Positions 8,113 to 16,900 of a DNA stretch of 37,504 nucleotides are shown piece after piece. The position numbers were made by a program, and so were the translations under genes. Source of the DNA: Pseudomonas sp. ANT_H12B (lineage in GTDB: Bacteria > Pseudomonadota > Gammaproteobacteria > Pseudomonadales > Pseudomonadaceae). Positions within the stretch are counted from its first letter, which is position 1. Each line of letters starts with the position of its first letter. Where the stretch lies: contig NZ_VOBI01000031.1 in assembly GCF_008369325.1 (NCBI RefSeq), positions 1 to 37,504 on the forward strand, written 5' to 3'. The notes under the pieces were generated by a model that searched no databases, was not told the DNA's origin, and worked only from the letters and a program-made list of their open reading frames with translations.

Positions 8113-9556
8113 AGTCGACTACGTCGGTTTGCAAATCCGCGCCGACGATTTCCGACCCGGGCTCCCTGCTCCCCTGCGCAGAAACCGGACCCATGCGATA
8201 AAGCTTGCCAATCAGGCTGACCGGCAACCCGCTGACGTCGACCATCCATTGCAACACCTGCTCCGGAACCGGACTGCCCTGCATTGCCCGATGCAATTCA
8301 GGCATCGCCACGAGCATACCGGGGTGGCACTGGCGCAGAAAAAGCTCAAGCGCCGCGCCATTCTCGACAAACGGAGAAAAGAGCAGACATACCAGCTGTG
8401 CCTCGCTCAAGCCCAGGTATTTTTGTGCCTCGGCCGCTGCCAGTGCGCGCTGGTCGGTCAACGTCGCCGAGTTGCCAAACGCCTCCATCGCTTGCTCGCA
8501 CAAACGCTCCGGCAGTCGTTTGCGGCGCATCATCACCAAGGCCCGTTGCAGGTAATCGGCAACGCCGGCCTCGTAGCTGCGGCCATGCACGAAGCACGCT
8601 TGCAAACCTCGAAGATGTGCGCAGATCGAGAGGCTGACGTAGTCGTTGTCGCTGAGCTGAGCCGCCAGCTCGTCAGATTGAAAACCGAGAAATTCGGTGA
8701 GCAGTGGCCAACGCTCTTCCAGATTGCTGACCAACATGTCGTGAATGTCGATGAACGTAGTGCGGCGACAGGCTTCAAACCGTTCGGCCGGACGCCATTG
8801 CGCCTGACCATGCTCAGAATAAAACCCTCGGTAGCAGTCGCTGCCCAGTTCATCGAGCAGCATGAACAGCTGCTCATAACCTGTTTCGTTGTGACTCGAG
8901 AGGTTGAGCCCAGCCTTGGTTGCGGCTCGATTCAATCCGTCGAGAAACCGCTTCTGCTGGCGAGGTGTGTCACTACAGACCAATGCATCGACGCCGTTGT
9001 CCCAGCGGGCGATCTGGCCATAGAACTCGCCGGTGGCCAGAAATCCGTCGTCCCAAAGATCAAGGGGGCCGTTCCAGTTGCGACGATGGCCGACCATGAG
9101 CAGGTTAAGCCGATTCGCCTCTCGGCCGGCTTCGGAGATAGGCGCGAGGTGGTTGAACGCCAGGACTTCCCGGTTATCGACCATCAGCAGTTCGACCCGA
9201 GGGTCGTCATAGAGGAACAAGGCGCTATAGCTGCGATGGATATTGTCCAGGGCCGTCGCGCTTGAGCCGTTCAAGCGTAAGGAGGCTACCCGCAACTGAA
9301 AGGTCGCAGGTGCCCGGCCGGCAATGCTCAGTTGTGCGGCGCGCAGCAGCGCCAGGGTGTAGCAACTGTCACGGGAACCGGACTGGATCGCCAGCACCTT
9401 GTAATCGCCAATACGCTCAATCCCGCCCGCGGCGACCACCAGGCGCTGAATCATGAGCTGTAATGCCGTGCGTTCGGCTCGCGAAAAGAAACTGAGCAAA
9501 CGCTGCAATACTTGCTGGTAGACATAGTTCATCGCTTGGTCATGGATATGGGTCAT
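8066..9556 (-). CDS. Unrecognised 496-residue protein co-transcribed with MocR-type regulator
   Basis: No family recognised. The protein appears soluble: no signal peptide and no clear membrane span. The N-terminal third is mixed alpha/beta, with AIQSGSRDSCYTLALLRAAQ and a segment SALFLYDDPRVELLMVDNRE. The middle is rich in Trp, Asp and Arg (WNGPLDLWDDGFLATGEFYG). The C-terminal half is largely helical, ending in an acidic tail with DVVDYDDDTAVAGEW. The ATG at 9556 has AGGT about ten bases upstream. The 3' end overlaps the MocR-type gene by 47 bases, so the pair is very likely one operon, and the protein may be the target or partner of that regulator. Function is open. Confidence 0.75.
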   Translation of the reverse strand: MTHIHDQAMNYVYQQVLQRLLSFFSRAERTALQLMIQRLVVAAGGIERIGDYKVLAIQSGSRDSCYTLALLRAAQLSIAGRAPATFQLRVASLRLNGSSATALDNIHRSYSALFLYDDPRVELLMVDNREVLAFNHLAPISEAGREANRLNLLMVGHRRNWNGPLDLWDDGFLATGEFYGQIARWDNGVDALVCSDTPRQQKRFLDGLNRAATKAGLNLSSHNETGYEQLFMLLDELGSDCYRGFYSEHGQAQWRPAERFEACRRTTFIDIHDMLVSNLEERWPLLTEFLGFQSDELAAQLSDNDYVSLSICAHLRGLQACFVHGRSYEAGVADYLQRALVMMRRKRLPERLCEQAMEAFGNSATLTDQRALAAAEAQKYLGLSEAQLVCLLFSPFVENGAALELFLRQCHPGMLVAMPELHRAMQGSPVPEQVLQWMVDVSGLPVSLIGKLYRMGPVSAQGSREPGSEIVGADLQTDVVDYDDDTAVAGEWSAER

Positions 9557-9771
9557 CTGTATTTACCTGATGCTCGTAAGTTCAATATCGCGCAACAATT
9601 CGATTCACTGCGCCAATGGTTGCCTGACACGATTGAAGTACTGGACTTTATTGGAGAATGCTAACACTTAAGTTTTTTGGAATTATTTGAAATGATTGGA
9701 AATCACCTGTGCTCTGGCCAGAGGCAAACTGCCGCGCAGCCCCACAGGGTCGGTGTCTTGCGGCCTGATGC

Positions 9772-9789
9772 GACATCCTAGGAAATGTC
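9772..9789. promoter_or_regulatory. Interrupted palindrome GACAT-N8-ATGTC
   Basis: GACATCCTAGGAAATGTC: perfect five-base arms around an eight-base centre, about 215 bases upstream of the unknown 496-residue gene. Candidate operator; not matched to a known regulator. Confidence 0.35.
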
Positions 9790-10082
9790 CGACAGCGTCC
9801 CACAGACATTTAGTACAAGAAATAAAGAAAGAAGTTGTCCATCGTTTTTCGGCAACTGCGTAATGACGAACTATTTGTTCGAGATGGATCAATAGTGCGC
9901 ATTGAAAAGTATCAGATTGATACCCAGCCATGACTCGTTCCTTGAGATGAAAGTAATCATCCAATTATCAGGGCTTATAAATTGATTAGAAGATACAGAT
10001 TGAGAGCAAAAACCAGTTCAGTTGCTGAACTGACCCACCGACAGATCAATGGGACGTCTCATTTTGGGGATGCTGAAAACGA

Positions 10083-10109
10083 AAGAGTCCGTGCTGGCAC
10101 GGACTCTTG
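10083..10109. terminator. Hairpin after mexS
   Basis: AAGAGTCCGTGC-TG-GCACGGACTCTT, a perfect 12-bp stem starting about ten bases beyond the mexS stop. In the mexS direction it is followed by TCGTTTTC, a weak T-tract. Confidence 0.7.
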
Positions 10110-10119
10110 TCGGGAGGAG

Positions 10120-11142
10120 TTACGCAGGTTCGACCTGAAGTGCAACCCTTTCGCGGCACGGGCATTCGTCCATGTAGCGATGGGCTTCGACAAACTCGGC
10201 AAACGGGAAGACCCGGGTCTTGAGCGGTAGCAGCACGCGGTCCGCCGTCAGCTGGTTGATGTCGCGCAAGGCACGTTGCAGTGCGACCTGGTCCTGGATG
10301 ATGCCCAATTCCGGCTTGCCCGTGAAGTTACCGATGCAGTGCACAAAGAACTGAATGTTCTTCTGGAACGCGGCGCAGGCCGGGAACGGAGTCTGGTTGC
10401 CCCCTTGCAGGCCATACAGCACCAGGCTGCCGCGAGGTGCAAGCACATCGCCGAGCAACGACATCTGCGGGCCACCAAGACCATCGAACACCACATCGAC
10501 GCCACGGTTGTCGGTGATCTTGTTGATCTGCATCAGCAAGTCCTGTTCTTCGGTGACGATGACTTTCTCGGCACCGAGGGACAGCAGGTATTCACGTTCA
10601 TCCGCCGTTTTCGTCGCGGCGATCACCCGTACACCCAGGGCCTTGCCCAGTTGTACGAACGAAGGACCGGCACAGTGGCTGGCGTCGGTCACCAGGGCGA
10701 ATTGCCCCGGCTTGACCCGTGCCAGATCGGCGTAAGCAAAATAGGCGATCAACAGCGGCGTGTAGTGCACGCTGGCTTCAATCGGGCTGAGCACGTCCGG
10801 GTAACGGGTGAGTGCCGAGCGCGGCAATACAATCTGCTCGCCGTAGACCGGATAGTCGTTCGGGCTTTCGGCCGGGAAGCTGGCGACCTTGTCGCCGATT
10901 TCCAGATCATCGACACCTTCACCGACGGCGGTGACGATGCCAGCCATTTCATGGCCAAGGCCTGAAGGCAGACGAGCGTGGGACGAAGCCAGGTTCTGGC
11001 GCCAGAGAATGTCGTACCAGCTGATGCCAATCGCTTCGACGCGCACCTGCACTTCGCCCGGCGCAGGGAGAGCGGCCGCATGCTCTTCGCATTTGAGCAC
11101 CTCGGCTGGACCAAACTTGTGAAAACGAATCGTGCGTGACAT
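10120..11142 (-). CDS. mexS: MexS-type zinc-dependent oxidoreductase (MDR superfamily)
   Basis: A 340-residue medium-chain dehydrogenase/reductase. The N-terminal GroES-like domain includes LGHEMAGIVTAVGEGVDDLE IGDKVASFP. The Rossmann half has the SHCAGPSFVQLGKALGVRVI nucleotide-binding region and DVVFDGLGGPQM. It is assigned as MexS because it is divergent from a MexT-like LysR gene followed by mexEF-oprN, exactly as PA2491-PA2495 in P. aeruginosa. There, loss of MexS raises MexEF-OprN expression, probably because toxic electrophilic metabolites accumulate and activate MexT. Start: ATG at 11142 with GAGG a few bases upstream; an upstream TTG at 11157 is possible but worse. A hairpin follows the stop. 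Cytosolic; substrate unproven. Confidence 0.88.
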   Translation of the reverse strand: MSRTIRFHKFGPAEVLKCEEHAAALPAPGEVQVRVEAIGISWYDILWRQNLASSHARLPSGLGHEMAGIVTAVGEGVDDLEIGDKVASFPAESPNDYPVYGEQIVLPRSALTRYPDVLSPIEASVHYTPLLIAYFAYADLARVKPGQFALVTDASHCAGPSFVQLGKALGVRVIAATKTADEREYLLSLGAEKVIVTEEQDLLMQINKITDNRGVDVVFDGLGGPQMSLLGDVLAPRGSLVLYGLQGGNQTPFPACAAFQKNIQFFVHCIGNFTGKPELGIIQDQVALQRALRDINQLTADRVLLPLKTRVFPFAEFVEAHRYMDECPCRERVALQVEPA

Positions 11143-11201
11143 CGCAAACCTCGTCAAAGAAACCTCTAATGCCCTGAACTCTATCTGGGCTTTCTACCCA
11201 A

Positions 11202-11225
11202 GACTATCAGTGGCTATTAATAGTC
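11202..11225. promoter_or_regulatory. Inverted repeat in the mexS-mexT intergenic region (candidate MexT site)
   Basis: GACTAT-N12-ATAGTC, perfect six-base arms. It lies 60 bases upstream of mexS and about 190 upstream of mexT, and contains ATCA followed by a TATTAA core, partly like the LysR nod-box architecture T-N11-A. Likely an autoregulatory site; inferred from position. Confidence 0.5.
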
Positions 11226-11411
11226 GACATGCCTGTCATTGATTCCGCAGCGCCGGTGACATCCGCAGATGTCGTAAGAAACCGAAGCAGCCTTTGTAGG
11301 AAAACTGAATTACTCGGTGCAGAGTACCAGTCTTTCCCCGTAAGATTCATGCCGGCCATTGTTCTTATATGGCCGCTCACGTCAAGTTTGCTGACTCTGC
11401 CAGGACTCCAG

Positions 11412-12329
11412 ATGAATCGTAATGACCTGCGTCGTGTCGACCTGAACCTGTTGATCGTATTCGAAACATTGATGCACGAACGCAGTGTGACCCGCGCTGC
11501 GGAGAAATTGTTCCTCGGTCAGCCGGCCATCAGCGCGGCACTCTCGCGCCTGCGCGGGCTGTTCGATGACCCATTGTTCGTGCGTACCGGCCGTAGCATG
11601 GAACCATCCGCCCGGGCAGTGGAAATCTTCGCCCTGCTCTCCCCGGCACTGGATTCGATTTCCACTGCGGTCAGCCGTGCGGCCGAATTCGACCCGGCCA
11701 CCAGCACCGCGGTGTTCCGCATCGGTCTGTCGGACGACGTCGAGTTCGCCCTGCTGCCGATGCTGCTCAAGCGTCTGCGCGCTGAATCACCGGGGATCGT
11801 GCTGGTCGTGCGTCGGGCCAACTACATCCTGATGCCAAGCCTGCTGGCTTCGGGCGAGATTTCCATCGGCGTCAGCTACACCGCTGATCTGCCGGCCAAC
11901 GCCAAGCGCAAAGTGCTGCGTCGCAGCATGCCGAAGCTGTTGCGGGCCGACACGGTGCCAGGGCCGTTGAGCCTGGACGACTTCTGCGCGCGACCTCATG
12001 CGCTGGTGTCGTTCGCGGGTGACCTGAGCGGCTTTATAGATGAAGAGCTGGAAAAGCTCGGGCGCAAGCGTCATGTGGTGCTCGCGGTGCCGCAGTTCAA
12101 TGGACTGAGCACGCTCATCAGCGGCACTGATATTGTCGCGACCGTGCCCGATTACACGGCTGAAGCGCTGACAGCGGCTGGCGGTGTGCGGGCTGAAGAC
12201 CCGCCGTTGCCGGTGCGCAGCTTCGAACTGCACATGGCTTGGCGTGGGTCGCAGGATAATGATCCGGGCGAGCGCTGGTTGCGGTCTCGGATTCAGATGT
12301 TCTTTGGTGACCCGGATAGTTTGGCCTGA
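11412..12329 (+). CDS. mexT: MexT-type LysR-family transcriptional activator
   Basis: A 305-residue LysR regulator. The N-terminal HTH is NLLIVFETLMHERSVTRAAE followed by KLFLGQPAISAALSRLRGLF; the rest is the periplasmic-binding-protein-like effector domain. In P. aeruginosa MexT activates mexEF-oprN and mexS. Here it sits between divergent mexS and mexE in the same order. ATG at 11412 (AGGA nine bases upstream) gives a standard LysR N-terminus. The frame stays open upstream to 11229, so a longer N-terminus is possible, but it would begin right beside the inverted-repeat operator and lacks LysR homology. Residues 35-38 (LGQP) cover the place where laboratory P. aeruginosa strains carry an inactivating 8-bp duplication; here only one copy is present and the frame is intact. 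Confidence 0.87.
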   Translation: MNRNDLRRVDLNLLIVFETLMHERSVTRAAEKLFLGQPAISAALSRLRGLFDDPLFVRTGRSMEPSARAVEIFALLSPALDSISTAVSRAAEFDPATSTAVFRIGLSDDVEFALLPMLLKRLRAESPGIVLVVRRANYILMPSLLASGEISIGVSYTADLPANAKRKVLRRSMPKLLRADTVPGPLSLDDFCARPHALVSFAGDLSGFIDEELEKLGRKRHVVLAVPQFNGLSTLISGTDIVATVPDYTAEALTAAGGVRAEDPPLPVRSFELHMAWRGSQDNDPGERWLRSRIQMFFGDPDSLA

Positions 12330-12353
12330 GCCTGATTGTGTATGAGGCTGTGA

Positions 12354-12423
12354 CCTCTTCGCGGGCAAGCCCGCTCCCACATTGGATCTGTGGTGATGTG
12401 GGAACGGGCGTGCCCGCGATGGC
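12354..12423. repeat. REPIN between mexT and mexE
   Basis: CCTCTTCGCGGGCAAGCCCG CTCCCAC at 12354-12380 and an inverted, slightly diverged copy (TGTGGGAACGGGCGTGCCCG CGATGG) at 12397-12422. It lies 25 bases after the mexT stop and may separate mexT from mexEF transcripts. Confidence 0.85.
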
Positions 12424-12537
12424 AGCGACTCGGTCTCACGTTTAACCTTTGCATTCCCCGCAACACTGTATTGTCATTAACCGAATTGATAGCCACCTAA
12501 CGAAAGGTGCACGCTAGAGGGCTTGATTCGGTCTTAT

Positions 12538-12561
12538 ATCATTCCGAATGATAGTTACCTT
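12538..12561 (+). promoter_or_regulatory. Candidate MexT box upstream of mexE
   Basis: ATCATTCCGAATGAT (12538-12552) is a perfect 15-base palindrome, 76 bases before mexE ends its leader. The site reads ATCA-N5-AATGAT-N4-ACCTT, close to the published MexT consensus ATCA-N5-GTCGAT-N4-ACYAT (recalled; ATCA, GAT and ACC conserved with the same spacing). Confidence 0.6.
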
Positions 12562-12636
12562 TACCTCATTCGATTCGTCCGATTCCGCCCTGCCGCTCAT
12601 CATCCGCCCATTCTCAATTCATTGGCGGATGCATCC

Positions 12637-13890
12637 ATGGAACAATCACTCAAACATTTGCGCTTCCCGTTGGCCATGTTGGCCGTGCTGGTGATGAGCG
12701 CCTGCGGCAAGACTCCGGACGCGGCCGCCACTATGCCCGCAGCCAAGGTCAGCGTGGCCAGGGTGCTGGAACAACCGGTCAACGAGTGGGACGAATTCAC
12801 CGGGCGCCTTGAAGCGCCCGAAACCGTAGAAATTCGTCCACGGGTCTCCGGCCAGATCGATGAAGTCGCTTTTACTGAAGGCGCCTTGGTCAAAAAAGGC
12901 GACCTGCTGTTCCAGATCGACCCTCGCCCGTTCCAGGCTGAAGTCCGTCGCCTCGAAGCGCTGGTGGCCCAGTCCCGCGCCAACGCCACCCGCAGCGAGA
13001 ACGAAGCCCGACGCGGTGAGCGCCTGCGCACCAGCAATGCGATTTCCGCCGAGTTGGCCGATTCGCGTACCAGCGCTTCGCAAGAAGCCCGCGCCGCTGT
13101 CGGTGCCCTTCAAGCGCAACTGGACCTGGCCAAACTGAACCTGAGCTTCACCCGCGTCACCGCGCCAATCAGTGGTCGCGTCAGCCGTGCGGAAATCACC
13201 GCCGGCAACCTGGTGACCGCCGATACCACCGCGCTCACAAGCGTGGTGTCCACCGACAAGGTCTACGCCTACTTCGACGCCGACGAGCGTGTGTTCCTCA
13301 AATACACCCAACTCGCTCGCCAAGGCAAACGCGGTGCAACGACTCCGGTTTACCTCGGGCTCTCCAACGAAGAAGGCAACCCACACCAGGGCGTGATGAA
13401 CTTCGTCGACAACCAGGTCAACCCGAAAACCGGCACCATCCGCGGTCGTGCCGTGTTCGACAACAGCGACGGCGCCTACACCCCAGGCCTGTATGCCCGC
13501 CTGAAACTGGTCGGTAGCGGCACCTATTCCGCCGTGCTGATCAACGACGAAGCGGTCGGTACCGATCTGGGTAAAAAGTTTGTGCTGGTGATGGATGCCG
13601 ACAACAAAACGGTTTACCGCTCGGTCGAACTGGGTCCGAAGATCGAAGGTTTGCGCATCGTGCGCAGCGGCCTGAACAAGGACGACACCGTCATCGTCAA
13701 GGGGCTGCAACGGGTTCGCCCTGGCTCGCCGGTCACCCCTGAAGTGATCCCGATGGCCAGTGAACAAACCCTCGCCGCTCTGGCTCAACAACGACAAGCG
13801 CTGGAAGCCAGCAACCTGCCCCAAGTCGCACCTGCCAAGGTCGCGCCGGGTTCGGTTGTGAAATTGGCTGCCGCGACTCCACGCGGTTAA
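12637..13890 (+). CDS. mexE: MexE, periplasmic adaptor (membrane fusion) subunit of the MexEF-OprN RND efflux pump
   Basis: A 417-residue lipoprotein adaptor bridging the RND pump and the outer-membrane channel. It starts MEQSLKHLRFPLAMLAVLVM SAC, a lipoprotein signal with the acylated Cys at residue 23. Then come the beta-barrel/lipoyl half GRLEAPETVEIRPRVSGQID, the Ala/Arg-rich alpha-hairpin (about 105-160), and the second lipoyl half LNLSFTRVTAPISGRVSRAE. Length is like P. aeruginosa MexE (about 414). ATG at 12637 was preferred to the upstream ATG at 12523 because it begins the signal peptide; the upstream one overlaps the MexT-box region. First gene of the mexE-mexF-oprN operon, 15 bases before mexF. 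Confidence 0.92.
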   Translation: MEQSLKHLRFPLAMLAVLVMSACGKTPDAAATMPAAKVSVARVLEQPVNEWDEFTGRLEAPETVEIRPRVSGQIDEVAFTEGALVKKGDLLFQIDPRPFQAEVRRLEALVAQSRANATRSENEARRGERLRTSNAISAELADSRTSASQEARAAVGALQAQLDLAKLNLSFTRVTAPISGRVSRAEITAGNLVTADTTALTSVVSTDKVYAYFDADERVFLKYTQLARQGKRGATTPVYLGLSNEEGNPHQGVMNFVDNQVNPKTGTIRGRAVFDNSDGAYTPGLYARLKLVGSGTYSAVLINDEAVGTDLGKKFVLVMDADNKTVYRSVELGPKIEGLRIVRSGLNKDDTVIVKGLQRVRPGSPVTPEVIPMASEQTLAALAQQRQALEASNLPQVAPAKVAPGSVVKLAAATPRG

Positions 13891-13905
13891 GGGACAACAA
13901 CTCCG

Positions 13906-16900
13906 ATGAATTTTTCCCAATTCTTCATTTCACGGCCGATCTTTGCAGCGGTACTTTCGCTGCTGATCCTGATCGCCGGCGCCATCTCGCTGTTCCAGTT
14001 GCCGATCAGCGAATACCCGGAAGTGGTTCCGCCGACCGTTGTGGTTCGTGCGAACTTCCCGGGTGCCAACCCTAAAGTCATCGGTGAAACCGTGGCCGCT
14101 CCACTGGAGCAAGCCATCACCGGCGTCGAGAACATGCTGTACATGTCCTCGCAATCCACCGCTGACGGCAAGATCACCCTGACCATCACCTTTGCGCTGG
14201 GCACTGACCTGGACAACGCACAGGTGCAGGTGCAGAACCGTGTGACCCGGACCGAGCCGAAACTTCCAGAAGAAGTGACGCGCATCGGTATCACCGTGGA
14301 CAAGGCGTCGCCCGACCTGACCATGGTTGTGCACTTGACCTCGCCGGACAAACGCTACGACATGCTCTACCTGTCCAACTACGCCCTGCTGAATATCAAG
14401 GATGAGCTGGCGCGTCTGGGCGGTGTCGGTGACGTGCAACTGTTCGGTATGGGCGATTACTCGCTGCGTGTGTGGCTCGATCCGAACAAGACCGCTTCGC
14501 GTAACCTGACCGCCACCGACGTCGTGACCGCCATCCGTGAACAAAACCGTCAGGTGGCTGCCGGTGCACTGGGTGCGCCCCCCGCGCCGAATGCCACTGC
14601 GTTCCAGCTGTCGGTCAACACCCAAGGTCGTCTGGTTTCTGAAGAAGAGTTCGAGAACATCATCATTCGCTCCGGCGACAATGGTGAAATCACTCGCCTG
14701 AAAGACATCGCCCGTGTCGAACTTGGCTCCAGCCAATACGCCCTGCGCTCCTTGCTGAACAACCAGCCGGCGGTGGCGATCCCGATCTTCCAGCGCCCAG
14801 GCTCCAACGCGATCCAGATCTCCAACGACGTTCGGGAGAAAATGGCCGAGCTGAAGAAGAACTTCCCGGAAGGCATGGACTTCAGCATCGTCTATGACCC
14901 GACGATCTTCGTGCGCGGTTCCATCGAGGCGGTGGTTCACACCCTTTTCGAAGCACTGATCCTCGTTGTTTTGGTGGTGATCCTGTTCCTGCAAACCTGG
15001 CGCGCGTCGATCATTCCGCTGGTGGCGGTGCCGGTTTCGCTGATTGGTACGTTTGCGGTGATGCACTTGTTCGGCTTCTCGCTGAACGCCCTGTCGCTGT
15101 TCGGATTGGTATTGGCCATCGGTATCGTGGTGGACGACGCCATCGTGGTGGTGGAGAACGTCGAGCGAAATATCGGACTGGGATTGACGCCGGTCGAAGC
15201 AACCAAACGTGCGATGCGTGAAGTGACCGGACCGATCATCGCAACCGCACTGGTGCTGTGTGCGGTGTTTATCCCGGCGGCCTTCATCTCCGGGTTGACC
15301 GGGCAGTTCTACAAGCAGTTCGCCCTGACCATTGCGATCTCGACCGTGATCTCGGCGTTCAACTCGCTGACCCTGTCGCCTGCCCTGGCGGCTGTGTTGC
15401 TCAAAAGCCATGACGCGCCGAAAGACCGTTTCTCCAAGGTCCTCGACAAGATCTTTGGTGGCTGGCTGTTCCGTCCGTTCAACCGCTTCTTTGACAAGGC
15501 CAGCCACGGCTATGTCGGCACCGTGGGCCGGGTTATCCGCAGCAGCGGTATCGCCCTGCTGGTGTACGCAGGCCTGATGGTGCTGACCTTCTTCGGTTTC
15601 GCCAACACCCCGACCGGTTTCGTACCCGGCCAGGACAAACAATACCTGGTGGCCTTCGCGCAATTGCCGGATGCCTCGAGCCTGGACCGTACCGAAGACG
15701 TGATCAAGCGCATGTCCGACCTGGCCTTGAAACAGCCTGGCGTGGAAAGTGCCGTGGCCTTCCCGGGCCTGTCGATCAACGGCTTCACCAACAGCCCTAA
15801 CGCCGGCATCGTGTTCGTTACCTTGAAACCGTTCGACGAGCGTAAAGACCCGAGCATGTCCGCCGGTGCGATTGCCGGTGCATTGAACGGCCAGTACGCC
15901 GGGATTCAGGAAGCCTACATGGCGATCTTCCCGCCGCCCCCCGTACAAGGCCTGGGCACCATCGGTGGTTTCCGCCTGCAAATCGAAGACCGGGGCAACC
16001 TGGGCTACGACGAGCTGTACAAGGAAACCATGAACATCATCAACAAAAGCCACAACGTGCCGGAGCTGGCAGGCCTGTTCACCAGCTATACCGTGAACGT
16101 GCCGCAAGTCGATGCCGCGATTGACCGCGAAAAAGCCAAGACCCACGGCGTGGCCGTCAGCGACATCTTCGACACCCTGCAGATCTACCTGGGTTCGCTG
16201 TATGCCAACGACTTCAACCGCTTCGGTCGCACCTATCAGGTCAACGTTCAGGCTGAACAGCAGTTCCGTCTCGAGCCCGACCAGATCGGTCAGCTGAAAG
16301 TGCGTAACAACAAAGGCGAGATGATTCCGCTGGCGACCTTCATCAAGGTCAGCGACACCTCGGGTCCGGACCGCGTGATGCACTACAACGGTTTCATCAC
16401 CGCGGAAATCAACGGTGCGGCAGCCCCCGGCTACAGCTCCGGTCAGGCCGAAAAAGCCATCGAGAAACTGCTCAAGGAAGAACTTCCGAACGGCATGACC
16501 TACGAATGGACCGACCTGACCTACCAGCAGATTCTGTCCGGTAACACCGCACTGTTCGTATTCCCGCTCTGTGTACTGCTGGCGTTCCTGGTACTCGCGG
16601 CTCAATACGAAAGCTGGAGCCTGCCCCTGGCGGTGATCCTGATCGTACCGATGACCCTGCTGTCGGCCATTACCGGTGTGATTGCTTCGGGAGGCGATAA
16701 CAACATCTTCACCCAAATCGGATTGATCGTACTGGTGGGGCTTGCCTGTAAGAACGCGATTCTGATCGTCGAGTTTGCCAAGGACAAACAGGAGGACGAA
16801 GGCATGAACCCGCTCGCGGCGGTGCTCGAAGCTTGCCGCCTGCGTCTGCGCCCGATCCTGATGACCTCCTTCGCGTTCATCATGGGTGTTGTGCCTCTGG

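Larger units (their letters stand above)
9557..10119. other. 563-bp intergenic region between the unknown operon and mexS
   Basis: No convincing gene. The region must hold the promoter of the unknown/MocR operon, transcribed leftwards. It contains the near-palindrome at 9772-9789 and, at its right end, the mexS terminator hairpin. A 93-codon open frame at 9683-9964 (-) shows no recognisable domain and no family support. Base composition around 9800-10060 is clearly more AT-rich than the flanking genes. Confidence 0.6.

Noticed and set aside
8129..9265. 378-codon plus-strand frame opposite the unknown 496-residue gene
   Set aside because: Since neither strand is recognised this was considered seriously. 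The minus-strand frame is longer, has a fair ribosome site, balanced residue composition and overlaps a sure MocR-type gene; the plus frame looks like antisense translation.
9683..9964. 93-codon minus-strand frame in the 563-bp gap
   Set aside because: No domain, no family, Cys/Trp/His-rich irregular composition, and contains the candidate palindrome; not supported as a gene.
11229..11411. N-terminal extension of MexT from an ATG at 11229
   Set aside because: Would add 61 residues with no LysR similarity and begin beside the inverted-repeat operator; the ATG at 11412 gives the normal LysR N-terminus.
12646..13920. 424-codon minus-strand frame opposite mexE
   Set aside because: Shadow of mexE; composition typical of antisense translation and no family resemblance.
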